Positions 1 to 8,521 of a stretch of 64,000 nt of DNA are shown here, piece after piece (position 1 is the stretch's first letter; every line of letters begins with the position of its first letter). The stretch is from Pirellulaceae bacterium (GTDB taxonomy: Bacteria > Planctomycetota > Planctomycetia > Pirellulales > Pirellulaceae). The notes below the pieces were generated by a model. It ran no database searches. It was not told the origin of the DNA and worked only from the letters and a program-made list of their open reading frames with translations. The stretch is from assembly GCA_026004775.1 (NCBI GenBank), contig BPJU01000002.1:428435-492434 (forward strand), given 5' to 3'. The translations under genes and the position numbers were made by a program.

Positions 1-1855
1 ACCATGCCAGGAACGAGTAACGAGGATCGTTGGCCGGATCGACCACGCCGATCACACCCACGCGGTCCCAATACACTGTGCCGCCAAACTGCGTCAGAGC
101 AAATCCGGTGATGACGTCACCGGCTTTCAGCCCCAATCGTTCGGCCGGTACCTCCAGCTTTACCCACTGGCCGGCCGGCACCATGGCACCCACCAGCACG
201 CGCTCCGTGGTGTTCTTGCGCCCCCAATCAATCGCCTCGTAATCTCCCCACACCGCGCGATGCAACCAGCCGTTCTTGTAATATTGGAGCATCAGCGTGC
301 GCGGCACATCCTGCGGGTCGATCCAGACATAGGCAAATAATGTGGCTTGAGGGGGGATTTCCAAGGGGCCGGTGTTCTCGAACACATCCTGAGCCAATCC
401 GGTGTCCGATCTTTTGAGAGCTTGCGAGCCACTGAACACTTGACCGCGATCGCTGCCGACCAGTTCCGTCGGATGGCCGGGACTGGCCTTGACCGAAGCC
501 CCGGCGGGAAAGGTGTCGTCGAACCATACCCATTCCACTTGCCGAGGCTCGGGACGAGGATCGACCGTAGCCGGATCAACGTACAAGATCGAGGCGGTCT
601 TCGCCTCCAGCTCCCGTTCCACATCGGCCAACTGCCGGTCCCACTCTGCCAGCCGCCGGCGATCTTCGTCAGTCATCAGTTTGATCGTCGGCGCAGTCAG
701 CAATGCATTGCCATCCAGCGCCGGGTCAGCCGATGAGTAAAAGAAAGCGTACAGCGAATAAAACTCCCGTGACGTGATCGGGTCGTATTTGTGGTCGTGG
801 CACACACAACAGCCGATCGTCAACCCCAACCAGGTCTGGCCCATCGTCACCGTGCGATCGACCGCATTGCGAAACAGCCACTCCTCCACAATCGAACCGC
901 CCTCGCCCGTCGTGACGTTGCAGCGGTTGAAGCCGGTGGCCACCAACTGGTCGGTAGTCGCGTTGGGCAGCAAGTCCCCCGCCAACTGCTCAATCGTAAA
1001 CTGGTCGAAAGGTAAATTGCGGTTAAAGGCTTGAATCACCCAGTCGCGATATGCCCACATCTGCCGCTCATTGTCGAGATGCAGCCCATGCGTGTCGCCG
1101 TACCGGGCCGCATCCAGCCAGTGCCGCGCCATTTCTTCACCGAACGCCGGCGATGCCAGATAGTAATCGACCATCCTCTCATAAGCATCGGGACGCGTGT
1201 CCCGCACAAAACGCTCCACCTCGTCCAGCGTCGGCGGCAAACCGGTGAGCGTGAAAGCCAGCCGCCGAATGAGCGTATATCGATCGGCCTCCGGGGAAAA
1301 GTCCAATCCCTGCTTGTGCAGTTTTTCCAGCAAGAATGCGTCCACCGGGTTGACTCCCTGGCCGGCTACGGCCGGAACCGTCACACGAACCGGCGCGATG
1401 AACGCCCAGTGAGGCTGGTACTGAGCGCCTTCAGCGATCCAACGGCGGATGAGTTGTTTTTGCGCATCGGTGAGTGTCTTATGGCTGGACGGGGGCGGCA
1501 TTTGGACATCCGGGTCGTCGGAAAAAATGCGCCGAATCACCTCGCTCTTTTCCGGATCTCCCGGAACAATCGGGACTACTCCCGAATCGGTCGGTTTCAG
1601 CGCGTGCTCGGGCGAGTCCAGCCGCAGACCTGCCTCCTGAGTCGCCGGACCATGACACTTAAAACAGGTGTCGGACATGATCGGCCGGATATCGCGATTG
1701 AAACTGACCGGCTCCTCGGCCCGAGCTATCCTGACTGGAGCAACCAAGAGCAGTGCAACCGGCAACCACAACCCGAGGCAAGGCCCGAACGGAGAAGCTG
1801 GGACTTTGCCGTTCAATGCGATACCCAACCGCGTGATGCGCCCGTTGCCTTTCAT
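1..1855 (-). CDS. PSC1/DUF1549 planctomycete cytochrome c protein (3' end outside window)
   Basis: This secreted planctomycete cytochrome family protein runs off the left edge, so its C-terminus is not visible. The ATG at 1855 is preceded by a GGAG motif and begins a signal peptide with a hydrophobic stretch (LWLPVALLLVAPVRIARA) and cleavage before EE. Residues 60-150 match the PSC1 domain, with a heme motif C64-x-x-C67-H68 and the family hallmark QMPPP (here VQMPPPSSHK). From about residue 170 a DUF1549 (PSCyt2) domain follows, and near residue 350 there is a second CxxCH in the characteristic CVCHDHKYDP context. The last visible part is a concanavalin-like linker (VYWDRVGVID) that in relatives precedes DUF1553. 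Such genes are usually paired with DUF1501 genes; that partner would lie to the left. The exact substrate or electron role of the family is unknown. Confidence 0.9.
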   Translation of the reverse strand, partial: MKGNGRITRLGIALNGKVPASPFGPCLGLWLPVALLLVAPVRIARAEEPVSFNRDIRPIMSDTCFKCHGPATQEAGLRLDSPEHALKPTDSGVVPIVPGDPEKSEVIRRIFSDDPDVQMPPPSSHKTLTDAQKQLIRRWIAEGAQYQPHWAFIAPVRVTVPAVAGQGVNPVDAFLLEKLHKQGLDFSPEADRYTLIRRLAFTLTGLPPTLDEVERFVRDTRPDAYERMVDYYLASPAFGEEMARHWLDAARYGDTHGLHLDNERQMWAYRDWVIQAFNRNLPFDQFTIEQLAGDLLPNATTDQLVATGFNRCNVTTGEGGSIVEEWLFRNAVDRTVTMGQTWLGLTIGCCVCHDHKYDPITSREFYSLYAFFYSSADPALDGNALLTAPTIKLMTDEDRRRLAEWDRQLADVERELEAKTASILYVDPATVDPRPEPRQVEWVWFDDTFPAGASVKASPGHPTELVGSDRGQVFSGSQALKRSDTGLAQDVFENTGPLEIPPQATLFAYVWIDPQDVPRTLMLQYYKNGWLHRAVWGDYEAIDWGRKNTTERVLVGAMVPAGQWVKLEVPAERLGLKAGDVITGFALTQFGGTVYWDRVGVIGVVDPANDPRYSFLAW

Positions 1856-2065
1856 GACTCGACTCCAAAACTCTCTGGAACAAGCTGTCCGTGGTTGGTT
1901 TGTTTCGTGTGGCGGGACCATAGCGTCTGCTGCAGCAGAAGCCATGGCGACGATGAAGGCACAGGGGCACACATTGCAACCCCTATATCAATTTTACGCG
2001 CATCGGTTGCCGGTAAAAGAGTAATCCTTGGCGAAAATGATACCGCATGGGTGCAGGGCGAGCCA

Positions 2066-3187
2066 TCAGCCGAAGGGCAAACCTTCCAGCACGAAATAGT
2101 GCGCCTCGGCCGGTACCCCGAGTGAGGCACTGTGCGGCACGTACATCGTCAGGGCAGCGCCGCGTTCAGCTTGCTCCGCCACCAGTTTGCCGCCGTGGGC
2201 TTCCATGATCCGCCGAGCAATCGCCAGTCCGAGGCCGGTGCCTTTGGATTTCGTGGTGAAGAACGGCTCAAAGACCTTGTCGAACTGAGCCGGATCGATC
2301 CCTGGTCCTTCATCCTGGATCGTCACCGCCCAAGCCGGCTGGCCGCCCACCTGCGCGTTGCGGCATTTGACGATAATACGCCCTTCAGTGGGACTGGCGT
2401 CGATGGCGTTCTCCAACAGGTTGCGCAACACCTGGCTCATTGCAAACGGATCGACATGGCACGAGCAGTGCTTCTCGTGTGAATATTCTTCCAGTCGTAA
2501 CTTTTTATCTTGGTGCCGGTACGACAATTCTTGCCAGACGTGCCGCCACAATTCGCGGAGGTTGCACTCCTGGCGCTCCAGCACGATCGGTGCCGCGTAG
2601 GCTCGCACTTGTTCGTGCAGACGCGTCAGTTCCAAGACGGCTTGTTCGATTTGGCCGCACAATTCCAGGGCGCCGGACCGGTCTGCGATTTCCAGCCTGA
2701 GCATTTCCACCGACGTCTGGATCCGCTGGAGTGCGTTCCGGCTTTCGTGCGCCAGTCCCGCGACGGTTTGCCCGATGGCGGCCAGGCGTTCGGATTGTAA
2801 GGCCCGGTCACGCGCATCGCGTAATTGCCGCAAACGCCGCAAACTGGCCCGCAAGGCTTCCGGGTTGATCGGTTTAAGAAGGTAGTCATAGGCACCGTAA
2901 CGCAGGGCGGTGATCGTGCTGTCCAGATCCGCGTACGCCGTGACGATCACGATGGCTGCCCGGGGCGCCATCCGCCGCAGCGTGCCTAACCATCGGTCGA
3001 CCAGATCGTCGGAAAGGCGGCGATCCAGTATCACCAGGTCGACCTGAGGCCAGATCTCCAGCGTTAAGGCTTCACGGATCGACCCGGTGCTCCAAACCGC
3101 ACAGCCCTCCAATTCCAGGATGTCTTGCAGGTTGGCTCGGGCGTCGGAGTCGTCCTCGACAATCACCACGCGCATTTCGTCTATCAT
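2066..3187 (-). CDS. Response regulator receiver fused to histidine kinase
   Basis: A 373-residue cytoplasmic signalling protein with an N-terminal receiver domain and a C-terminal kinase core. The receiver shows the acidic pair E11/D12, phosphoacceptor D55 (LVILDRRL), T83 and K105 (YLLKPIN). The kinase part has the phospho-His H147 (GLAHESRNALQRIQ), an N box (LLENAIDAS), a G1 box (DEGPGI) and FEPFFTTKSKGTGLGLA. The start is chosen at MIDEM because its ATG overlaps the TGA of the upstream kinase gene (ATGA), which implies translational coupling. No transmembrane segment or DNA-binding domain is present, so output must go through phosphotransfer to another protein. The receiver is presumably fed by the neighbouring globin-coupled kinase, and the fused kinase could relay or reverse the signal; this wiring is inferred from order only. 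Confidence 0.88.
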   Translation of the reverse strand: MIDEMRVVIVEDDSDARANLQDILELEGCAVWSTGSIREALTLEIWPQVDLVILDRRLSDDLVDRWLGTLRRMAPRAAIVIVTAYADLDSTITALRYGAYDYLLKPINPEALRASLRRLRQLRDARDRALQSERLAAIGQTVAGLAHESRNALQRIQTSVEMLRLEIADRSGALELCGQIEQAVLELTRLHEQVRAYAAPIVLERQECNLRELWRHVWQELSYRHQDKKLRLEEYSHEKHCSCHVDPFAMSQVLRNLLENAIDASPTEGRIIVKCRNAQVGGQPAWAVTIQDEGPGIDPAQFDKVFEPFFTTKSKGTGLGLAIARRIMEAHGGKLVAEQAERGAALTMYVPHSASLGVPAEAHYFVLEGLPFG

Positions 3188-4365
3188 GGGCTGCCCTCTT
3201 GTGTCGAACGAAAGCGGACTCGAGCGGTCGTCCCCTGCCCTACTTGGCTTTCCAGATCGAACGTGGCCCCATGCCGCTGGAGAATCATCCGCACCAGGGC
3301 CAGCCCCAACCCCATGCCGCGGGGTTTGGTGGTGAAGAGCGGGTCGCACGCTTTGGCCAGCACTTCCGGAGTCATGCCGCAGCCGTCGTCGCGTATTCGT
3401 AGCTCCACGCCCTCAGCAGACCGCTCCACCACGATCTCCACCGTTCCGTTTTCACCTATGGCGTCACGGGCATTGGCCAGCAGATTCCGCATCACCACGC
3501 CCAATTGCCGCTGGTCACCACTGACCGTTACCGGCTCATCCGGCAGTCGCAAATGGATCACCGTGCCTTTGCGCCATTGAATATCGCGGATCAGATCGCG
3601 AAGACACCGGCCCAGGTCGACCGGTTCGCACACAGGAAGGGGCAAACGCGCATAATCATTCAACGCCGCAATCACACGCTCCGCGTTCCGTACTTGTCGC
3701 TCGATCCGCTCCAAGTGATTGTTTCTTTTCTGGGGTGGGGCGTCACGAACCTGCTTCAGATAGTAAACCGACGTCTGGATGACGTTCAGCGGATTGCGCA
3801 GCTCGTGAGCGATCCCGCCCGCCACTTGTCCGATGGTCGCCAGACGTTCCATTTGTTGGAGCCGCCGGCGGTACTCGGTTTGATAGGCGTCGTCGATCAG
3901 AGCCAGCTCCAGGTCCAACGCCCGATCCAAAGCCGCCAGGGTTTCCATCAAATCGTGAGCGTTACCTTTCCAATCCGCAAGCAGTCGTGTTACCAGTCCA
4001 ATCCGCAGGCGGCTCATCGCCGCACTGACGTACTCGGCTTGCAACCCAATATCGACGTGCCGATAGCCTACAAACCAGCGCCGAGCCGCATAGGGGGCGT
4101 CGCGATCAGCCTGGAACAACTCGGCCAGCCAGGCAGCGAGCGTCAACTTGAGTCGAGCAATCTGTTGGCTGCCGCCGGTGATGATGCGAGCCGTTTCCGG
4201 CTCGCGCTGGATCGCGGCATAGAAATCTTCCACTAAGCTTGTCACGTGAGGCTCAACAAGAGGCCAAGCCGTGCGCAGCCGCGTCAAGTCGGCCGCCGTC
4301 CAGCCAACGTAGGTCTGGAGACGCTGGTACAGTCGGGCAATACGTTCCAGATCGGACTGGCTCAA
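3184..4365 (-). CDS. Globin-coupled sensor histidine kinase
   Basis: A soluble histidine kinase of about 393 residues with a protoglobin/globin-coupled sensor domain in front. Residues 10-165 carry the signatures of that fold, including VEDFYAAIQREPE, a conserved RLKLTLAAWLAELF helix and the proximal heme ligand H103 in GYRHVDIGL. The family binds heme and senses oxygen or related gases. The kinase core follows: H187 in GGIAHELRNPLNVIQTS, N box LLANARDAIG, RDDGCGM and TTKPRGMGLGL. The start is not certain. I prefer a TTG at 4365 because AAGGAG lies 8 bases upstream and it leaves a normal globin N-terminus; a GTG at 4374 is the alternative, and the frame stays open further upstream without homology. 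The gene is first in a two-gene unit with the receiver-kinase fusion downstream. Confidence 0.88.
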   Translation of the reverse strand: MSQSDLERIARLYQRLQTYVGWTAADLTRLRTAWPLVEPHVTSLVEDFYAAIQREPETARIITGGSQQIARLKLTLAAWLAELFQADRDAPYAARRWFVGYRHVDIGLQAEYVSAAMSRLRIGLVTRLLADWKGNAHDLMETLAALDRALDLELALIDDAYQTEYRRRLQQMERLATIGQVAGGIAHELRNPLNVIQTSVYYLKQVRDAPPQKRNNHLERIERQVRNAERVIAALNDYARLPLPVCEPVDLGRCLRDLIRDIQWRKGTVIHLRLPDEPVTVSGDQRQLGVVMRNLLANARDAIGENGTVEIVVERSAEGVELRIRDDGCGMTPEVLAKACDPLFTTKPRGMGLGLALVRMILQRHGATFDLESQVGQGTTARVRFRSTQEGSP

Positions 4366-4745
4366 ACCTTTCACTCCTTGGCGCTCGGCGCACACAGCCC
4401 CCCGACACACCACGTGCCAGGGGACCTGGAATGCCTCGTGAAACTTTACCTCTTTTAAAACTATGCTTTTCTCCAGCGACCCAGGCGCATTGTACCATCG
4501 CACTGGCCTCTTCCCAGGACCGACGCGGGCCAGCCGTCTGCGCCCGAACGCCCCGAGGCGGAAGTTGGCCGTCCGGTACGTGTCTGCCCGAGCCGGTACG
4601 GATCTGGTAGGATAGGGGCGCGCGGGGAACTGAGGCGAAACAGACCGGCGGTGCCTAACAAGCCTGCCTTCAAAAAAGTGCCGAAGCCCCAAGGTTGTTG
4701 GCCATACTGTGGCCGATGTTTGCATGATTGCTAGGGAGCACGGTG
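4366..4745. other. Divergent intergenic region
   Basis: About 380 bases between the divergently transcribed globin-coupled kinase and thioredoxin-like lipoprotein genes. It should hold both promoters. I see no convincing coding sequence, repeat or clear sigma-70 promoter pair in it; the part next to the kinase is locally AT-rich. Confidence 0.5.
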
Positions 4746-5450
4746 ATGACGGGAGTTTCGCTGAGCGGCGACAATGCTGAGTTTTTCCTGGCGGTACGCC
4801 GGCCGAATGGTTGGCTGATCGTGTCGATGTGCCTTGTCGCGGTATGGCTGAGTGGTCTTGTGGGTTGCGGCCGCCCGGCGGCCACCGGTGGCGGGGCGAA
4901 CTCCCAACCGGCCTCCGCGACGGCGGATCAGGCCACAACCGAAGGCGATTCGGCGGGAAACACCACGCCGGAACCGCAAACGGCCTATCATGAGCCGCGG
5001 GTGGCTCGGTGGCAGGAAATCGAACAGTGGATCGGCCAGCAAAAGGGCAAGCCGGTCATTGTGGATTTCTGGTCCACGACCTGCGGCCCCTGCCTGCGTG
5101 AATTGCCGCATCTGGTGAAGTTGAACGAGGAGCTTGCCGGCAAGGTAGTCTGCGCTACGGTGGATCTGGACTACTACGGCGATCCGGAAAGCCCGCCCGC
5201 TTCGTTGGTGCCTCAAGTCTCGCAAGTCTTGCAGCGCCTGGGAGCCCGAACGGAGAATTTCGTGTGTGCCGACGCCGACTCTGAGGTACTTGCCAAACTT
5301 CAAGCCGCCTCTATTCCCGTTGTTCTGGTATATGACGCGGACGGAAATCTTGCCAAGAAGTTTACCAATGACGCAAATGAATATGGCCAAGAAGGGTTCA
5401 CCTACGAAAAGCATATTATTCCGCTGGTGCGGAAACTGTTAGAGCCATAG
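4746..5450 (+). CDS. Thioredoxin-like (TlpA-type) lipoprotein
   Basis: A 234-residue envelope thiol-disulfide protein. The ATG at 4746 is preceded by AGGGAG at 7 bases. A hydrophobic segment ends in a lipobox (SGLVGC), so the protein should be lipid-anchored on the periplasmic side. A Pro/Ala/Thr-rich linker follows, then a thioredoxin fold with the active site WSTTCGPCLRELPHL and the cis-Pro strand (SIPVVLVYDADG). TlpA/ResA-type proteins reduce disulfides, often in apocytochrome c maturation. That would fit a genome region full of multiheme cytochromes, but the specific target here is inferred. It is the first plus-strand gene after a divergent promoter region. Confidence 0.88.
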   Translation: MTGVSLSGDNAEFFLAVRRPNGWLIVSMCLVAVWLSGLVGCGRPAATGGGANSQPASATADQATTEGDSAGNTTPEPQTAYHEPRVARWQEIEQWIGQQKGKPVIVDFWSTTCGPCLRELPHLVKLNEELAGKVVCATVDLDYYGDPESPPASLVPQVSQVLQRLGARTENFVCADADSEVLAKLQAASIPVVLVYDADGNLAKKFTNDANEYGQEGFTYEKHIIPLVRKLLEP

Positions 5451-5525
5451 AAGTCGCGGGTAGCCAGAATATTGCGCGTTCGTCGCAGGCCGGTTGTGAC
5501 CAGACGGCCCATGAGGGGACAAAAC

Positions 5526-6431
5526 GTGCGCTGGTTGATTACAGGTGCCAGTGGCCAATTGGGAAGTTATCTCCTGCGCGAACTTCGCCGTGCCGGCGTC
5601 GAAAGTGTTACGGCCTGGACGGGAAAGACCAGCGGACAATTGTTCGGCTACCAACTGCTTCCGGTACCACTGGACGAGCCGCAGGAGGTGGCACGTGTCT
5701 GGCGGGAAACCCGGCCAGAGGTGGTGATCCACGCCGCAGCGATAAGCCGGGTACAGAATTGTTATCAAGAGCCGCGCCGCGCCTTTCAAGTCAATGTATC
5801 GGCTTCGGGGCAATTGGCCCAACTGGCTGTCCAGCATGGGGCACGTTTCGTCTATGTATCGACCGACCTGGTCTTCGATGGGGACCGCGGAGACTATCGC
5901 GAAGACGACGTTCCCCGACCATTGTCCGTCTACGGCTCGACAAAACTGGCGGCCGAGCGCTGCGTGCGGCAGTATCCAACGACGCTGGTAGCGCGGGTAA
6001 GTCTCTTATTCGGCCCCAGTCTTCAGGGAAGAGAAACGTTGTTTGATCAACAGATGCGCAGTCTTCGGGCCGGACAGTCGATAGTGGTTTTTTCGGATGA
6101 ATTCCGAACACCGCTTTTTCTGGCTGATGCCGCGAAAGCTCTCATCCAATTGGCCCAGTCGGAGGCTACCGGGATATGGCATTTGGGCGGGCCGGAGCGG
6201 CTGTCGCGTGCCGAGATGGGAGCCGAATTGGCTCGATTTCTGGGAGCACCGATGGAATTGGTGCACGCCATTCGGTCCGAGGATTTGTTTCCAGAGCCGC
6301 GTCCGCGGGATGTCTCCCTGGACAGCCGTCGATTCGCAGAAGCGTTCCCCGAAGTGAAAATCACCTCGTTTTCCGAAGCCTTGCCCCAAGCCGTCGCTCT
6401 TTATCAAGAGATCGCATCGCAGCGCACGTGA
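5526..6431 (+). CDS. RmlD-like NAD(P)-dependent sugar reductase (extended SDR)
   Basis: A 301-residue Rossmann-fold protein resembling dTDP-4-dehydrorhamnose reductase. It opens with the nucleotide-binding motif VRWLITGASGQLG, has HAAAISRVQNC in the position of the family's HAAAYT motif, the catalytic Ser/Thr segment VYVSTDLVFDG and the YxxxK pair in SVYGSTKLAAE. The GTG at 5526 is chosen because GAGGGG lies 7 bases upstream and the motif then sits at the N-terminus; an ATG at 5511 is possible. It lies 75 bases after the lipoprotein gene on the same strand. The sugar substrate cannot be read from sequence; the C-terminal region is typical of RmlD-like reductases that lack a clear RmlABC context. 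Confidence 0.85.
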   Translation: MRWLITGASGQLGSYLLRELRRAGVESVTAWTGKTSGQLFGYQLLPVPLDEPQEVARVWRETRPEVVIHAAAISRVQNCYQEPRRAFQVNVSASGQLAQLAVQHGARFVYVSTDLVFDGDRGDYREDDVPRPLSVYGSTKLAAERCVRQYPTTLVARVSLLFGPSLQGRETLFDQQMRSLRAGQSIVVFSDEFRTPLFLADAAKALIQLAQSEATGIWHLGGPERLSRAEMGAELARFLGAPMELVHAIRSEDLFPEPRPRDVSLDSRRFAEAFPEVKITSFSEALPQAVALYQEIASQRT

Positions 6432-6536
6432 AAGCGTCGTTATGGTCTGCAAAAGAGCGTTACGCACAAGTCCGGTATACGGGGCTCGTGGAAACAACCA
6501 GAGGTGGGCGCCTAGCAAGAGGCAGTGGCAAAAAAT

Positions 6537-6562
6537 GAGCGCCGGCTGTTACACCGGCGCTC
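6537..6562 (-). terminator. Intrinsic terminator of the selenoprotein gene
   Basis: A perfect 9-bp stem (GAGCGCCGG / CCGGCGCTC) with an 8-base loop lies 45 bases after the minus-strand stop at 6607. Read on the minus strand it is followed by ATTTTTT, a normal rho-independent terminator. The hairpin also lies after the plus-strand gene ending at 6431, where no comparable T-run follows. Confidence 0.8.
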
Positions 6563-6606
6563 CGAAAACTTCCGGGATGGGCTTGAACGAATAACCGCAG
6601 CCGAAG

Positions 6607-7167
6607 CTACTTGAGGATTTCTTTGGTACCTTCGACGATCTTCTTCACCACGTCAGCGTCCGCCAGCCCCTGGTCATCGACCGCCAGGTTGAAGCGGACG
6701 ACTTTGTTGCGATAGTGCATGACCGTCAAAGCCGCGTCGTCACTGACCTTGAACTGGTCGGCATCAGCCGTCACGGTTACCGCGATGTTCTTCAGGCCAG
6801 CTTTTTCGGCGAACTCTTTGATCTGCTTCATGTAATCGTCGGTCGGTTCGCCGGTGAAGTTCAGAACGGCCGCCATCTGCCGCGACGAGTTCTCACCGAC
6901 CACTTTGTCCAATTCCTTGACCACACGGGCCAAGGCGTCCGACGGAGCCTTCGCAAACAGGAAGGCTACCGGACGACCGCCGAGCCGTCACGTATAGCAG
7001 AGCGACGCGCCGACCGGCACCCCATCCTCGGCACCACCACATTTGGTGGTCGAGTAGGCACCGACCGATCCACCTACGGGTATACCACTCTTGACCTCTC
7101 CGGCGCTCACTACGTCGGCCAATACCATGGCCGCCAGCGCCGCACTGGCTACAAGCACACTTCTCAT
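6607..7167 (-). CDS. Secreted thioredoxin-like selenoprotein candidate (CxxU, in-frame TGA)
   Basis: An exported thioredoxin-fold protein of 186 residues if the TGA at 6990-6988 is read as selenocysteine. The ATG at 7167 follows AAGGAG at 5 bases and starts a clean signal peptide (MRSVLVASAALAAMVLADVV, cleavage near SAG). The frame is open on both sides of the TGA and the protein reads continuously: SLCYT-U-RLGGRPVAFLFAK, then thioredoxin-like helices and strands to ILK. The motif is C57-Y-T-U60; planctomycete relatives as I recall them have CxxC here. A strong hairpin follows the TGA (separate entry) and a terminator closes the unit. A nonsense mutation is the alternative but would not explain the exact CxxU position or the hairpin. 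The function is presumably periplasmic thiol or peroxide chemistry; the substrate is unknown. Automatic annotation would break this gene in two. Confidence 0.82.
6943..6971 (-). promoter_or_regulatory. SECIS-like hairpin after in-frame TGA
   Basis: Starting 16 bases after the TGA (6990-6988), the minus strand can form a 7-bp perfect stem AGCCUUC / GAAGGCU around the loop CUGUUUGC. Three more pairs below it (CGG / CCG) are separated by a bulged U. The apical loop starts about 27 bases after the TGA and contains GU. Bacterial SECIS elements recognised by SelB lie directly after the UGA, with an apical loop roughly 16-37 bases away that carries a G early in the loop, so the geometry fits. It lies inside the coding sequence, as expected for bacteria. 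Confidence 0.72.
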
Positions 7168-7303
7168 GCGCTCTCCTTTCCCAATTACGAAGACCCGAAC
7201 CAGGGCATATTGACAGCCCATCCCTTCCCGATTCTGTCCAACAGTATACCCTATTTGGGAACCCTATGCCAAGAGTTTATCGACAAAATAATTCTTTTGA
7301 AGG

Positions 7304-8428
7304 CTATCCGCGATCGGCTTCCAATTGGATCGGCACCTTCAGTTGCTCGCCTCCACGCACAATCGTTAATTCCACGGTTTGTCCCACGCGGTACTTTTCC
7401 AACAGGTCCAGCAACTCACGCGGCGACCGAACCGCCTCGCCATTGACCGCCACGATCCGGTCGCCCAGCACGATCCGACCGCCGCGCGTCCGCCGTGTGG
7501 GCTGGAGGCCCGCTTGCTCAGCCGATGAACCGGGACGGACATCCAATACGAGCACCCCTTCTAACCCCAGGGCTTGCATGACGCGATCCGAAGCCGCCGT
7601 GATGGCGATCGTGGGGCGGATGATCCGCCCGTATTGGATCAATTGTGGGACCACCCAATTGACAGTATCAACCGGGATTGCAAAACCGATGCCGGCAAAC
7701 GCCCCGGACGGGCTCAAAATGGAAGTGTTCACGCCGATCAAACGACCGGCACTGTCCAGCAGCGGACCTCCGGAGTTGCCCGGGTTGATCGCCGCATCGG
7801 TCTGGATGACGTCTTTGATCTGGCGATTGGTCATCGATGTGATTTCGCGCCCCAGGGCGCTGATCACACCGGTCGTCAATGACTGGTCCAGGCCGAACGG
7901 GTTGCCGATGGCAAACACTTTCTGGCCCACTTGAAGGTCATGAGAAGTGCCGACCGGAATCGGTTGCAGCACGTCCTGCGGCGCTTCGATTTTCAGTACG
8001 GCCAGATCTTTGTCCGGCGCGACACCGACCAGGCGAGCCGGCCAGGTCGAGCTGTCAAAGAGCGTTACTTGGGCCGCCCCGGCATCGGAAATCACGTGGA
8101 AATTCGTGACGATGTGGCCCTGCTTATCCCATACAAACCCGGATCCGGTTCCCTGAGGGATTTCCAAAACGTTCAGCGTGAAGATATCCGTGACTCGAGC
8201 GACCGACGTGATGTGCACCACGCTGGGCGAGGCGCTGCGAAAAAGCGCGATCGTTGCCTTTTCGTCCTGGTCAAGATCGCCGCGAGGTGTCACGGCCCGC
8301 GGCGAAGCCTCGCCGCCTTGAATCCCCAAACGCCCGGTCGGGATCTGCCCCAAGTACCGCCCCAGCAAGAAAGCCAGTGCAATAAGAAGCAGGAAAATGT
8401 AACTTTTCTGAGAACGTAGCTGGCTCAT
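7304..8428 (-). CDS. HtrA/DegP-type trypsin-like serine protease with PDZ domain
   Basis: A 374-residue membrane-anchored S1C protease. One N-terminal hydrophobic helix (YIFLLLIALAFLLG) places the rest in the periplasm. The catalytic triad is visible as H111 (TNFHVISD), D141 (PDKDLAVLKI) and S219 (NPGNSGGPL). A single PDZ domain follows from about residue 275, with GLEGVLVLDVRPGSSAEQAGL and the GDRIVAVNG turn. The ATG at 8428 is preferred because GGGAG then sits 9 bases upstream; an ATG two codons earlier is only 3 bases from it. DegS/DegP-like proteins degrade or sense misfolded envelope proteins. It stands between the thioredoxin-like selenoprotein and the cytochrome cluster, consistent with envelope protein quality control. 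Confidence 0.93.
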   Translation of the reverse strand: MSQLRSQKSYIFLLLIALAFLLGRYLGQIPTGRLGIQGGEASPRAVTPRGDLDQDEKATIALFRSASPSVVHITSVARVTDIFTLNVLEIPQGTGSGFVWDKQGHIVTNFHVISDAGAAQVTLFDSSTWPARLVGVAPDKDLAVLKIEAPQDVLQPIPVGTSHDLQVGQKVFAIGNPFGLDQSLTTGVISALGREITSMTNRQIKDVIQTDAAINPGNSGGPLLDSAGRLIGVNTSILSPSGAFAGIGFAIPVDTVNWVVPQLIQYGRIIRPTIAITAASDRVMQALGLEGVLVLDVRPGSSAEQAGLQPTRRTRGGRIVLGDRIVAVNGEAVRSPRELLDLLEKYRVGQTVELTIVRGGEQLKVPIQLEADRG

Positions 8429-8521
8429 ACGCATCGGCTCCCTGGTCCGAACAATCAGCCCGTCACGGTGCAGTGGCTGTTTCGAGGCACCTTCCCTGCC
8501 ATGCGATCGTTCATGGCTTTT

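Noticed and set aside
1031-2125. A 364-codon plus-strand frame at the left edge
   Set aside because: Antisense to the PSC1/DUF1549 gene, which has two correct heme motifs and a signal peptide.
6964-6981. An alternative short hairpin closer to the TGA (GGC/GCC with a GUCC loop)
   Set aside because: It has a mismatch, G-U pairs and a loop closer to the UGA than normal; the 7-bp hairpin starting further downstream is far better.
6607-7167. Interpreting the TGA as an ordinary nonsense mutation and the gene as a pseudogene
   Set aside because: The TGA is at the exact CxxC position, the flanking frame is intact, a SECIS-like hairpin follows, a good terminator and ribosome site are present, and a second gene in the window has the same arrangement.
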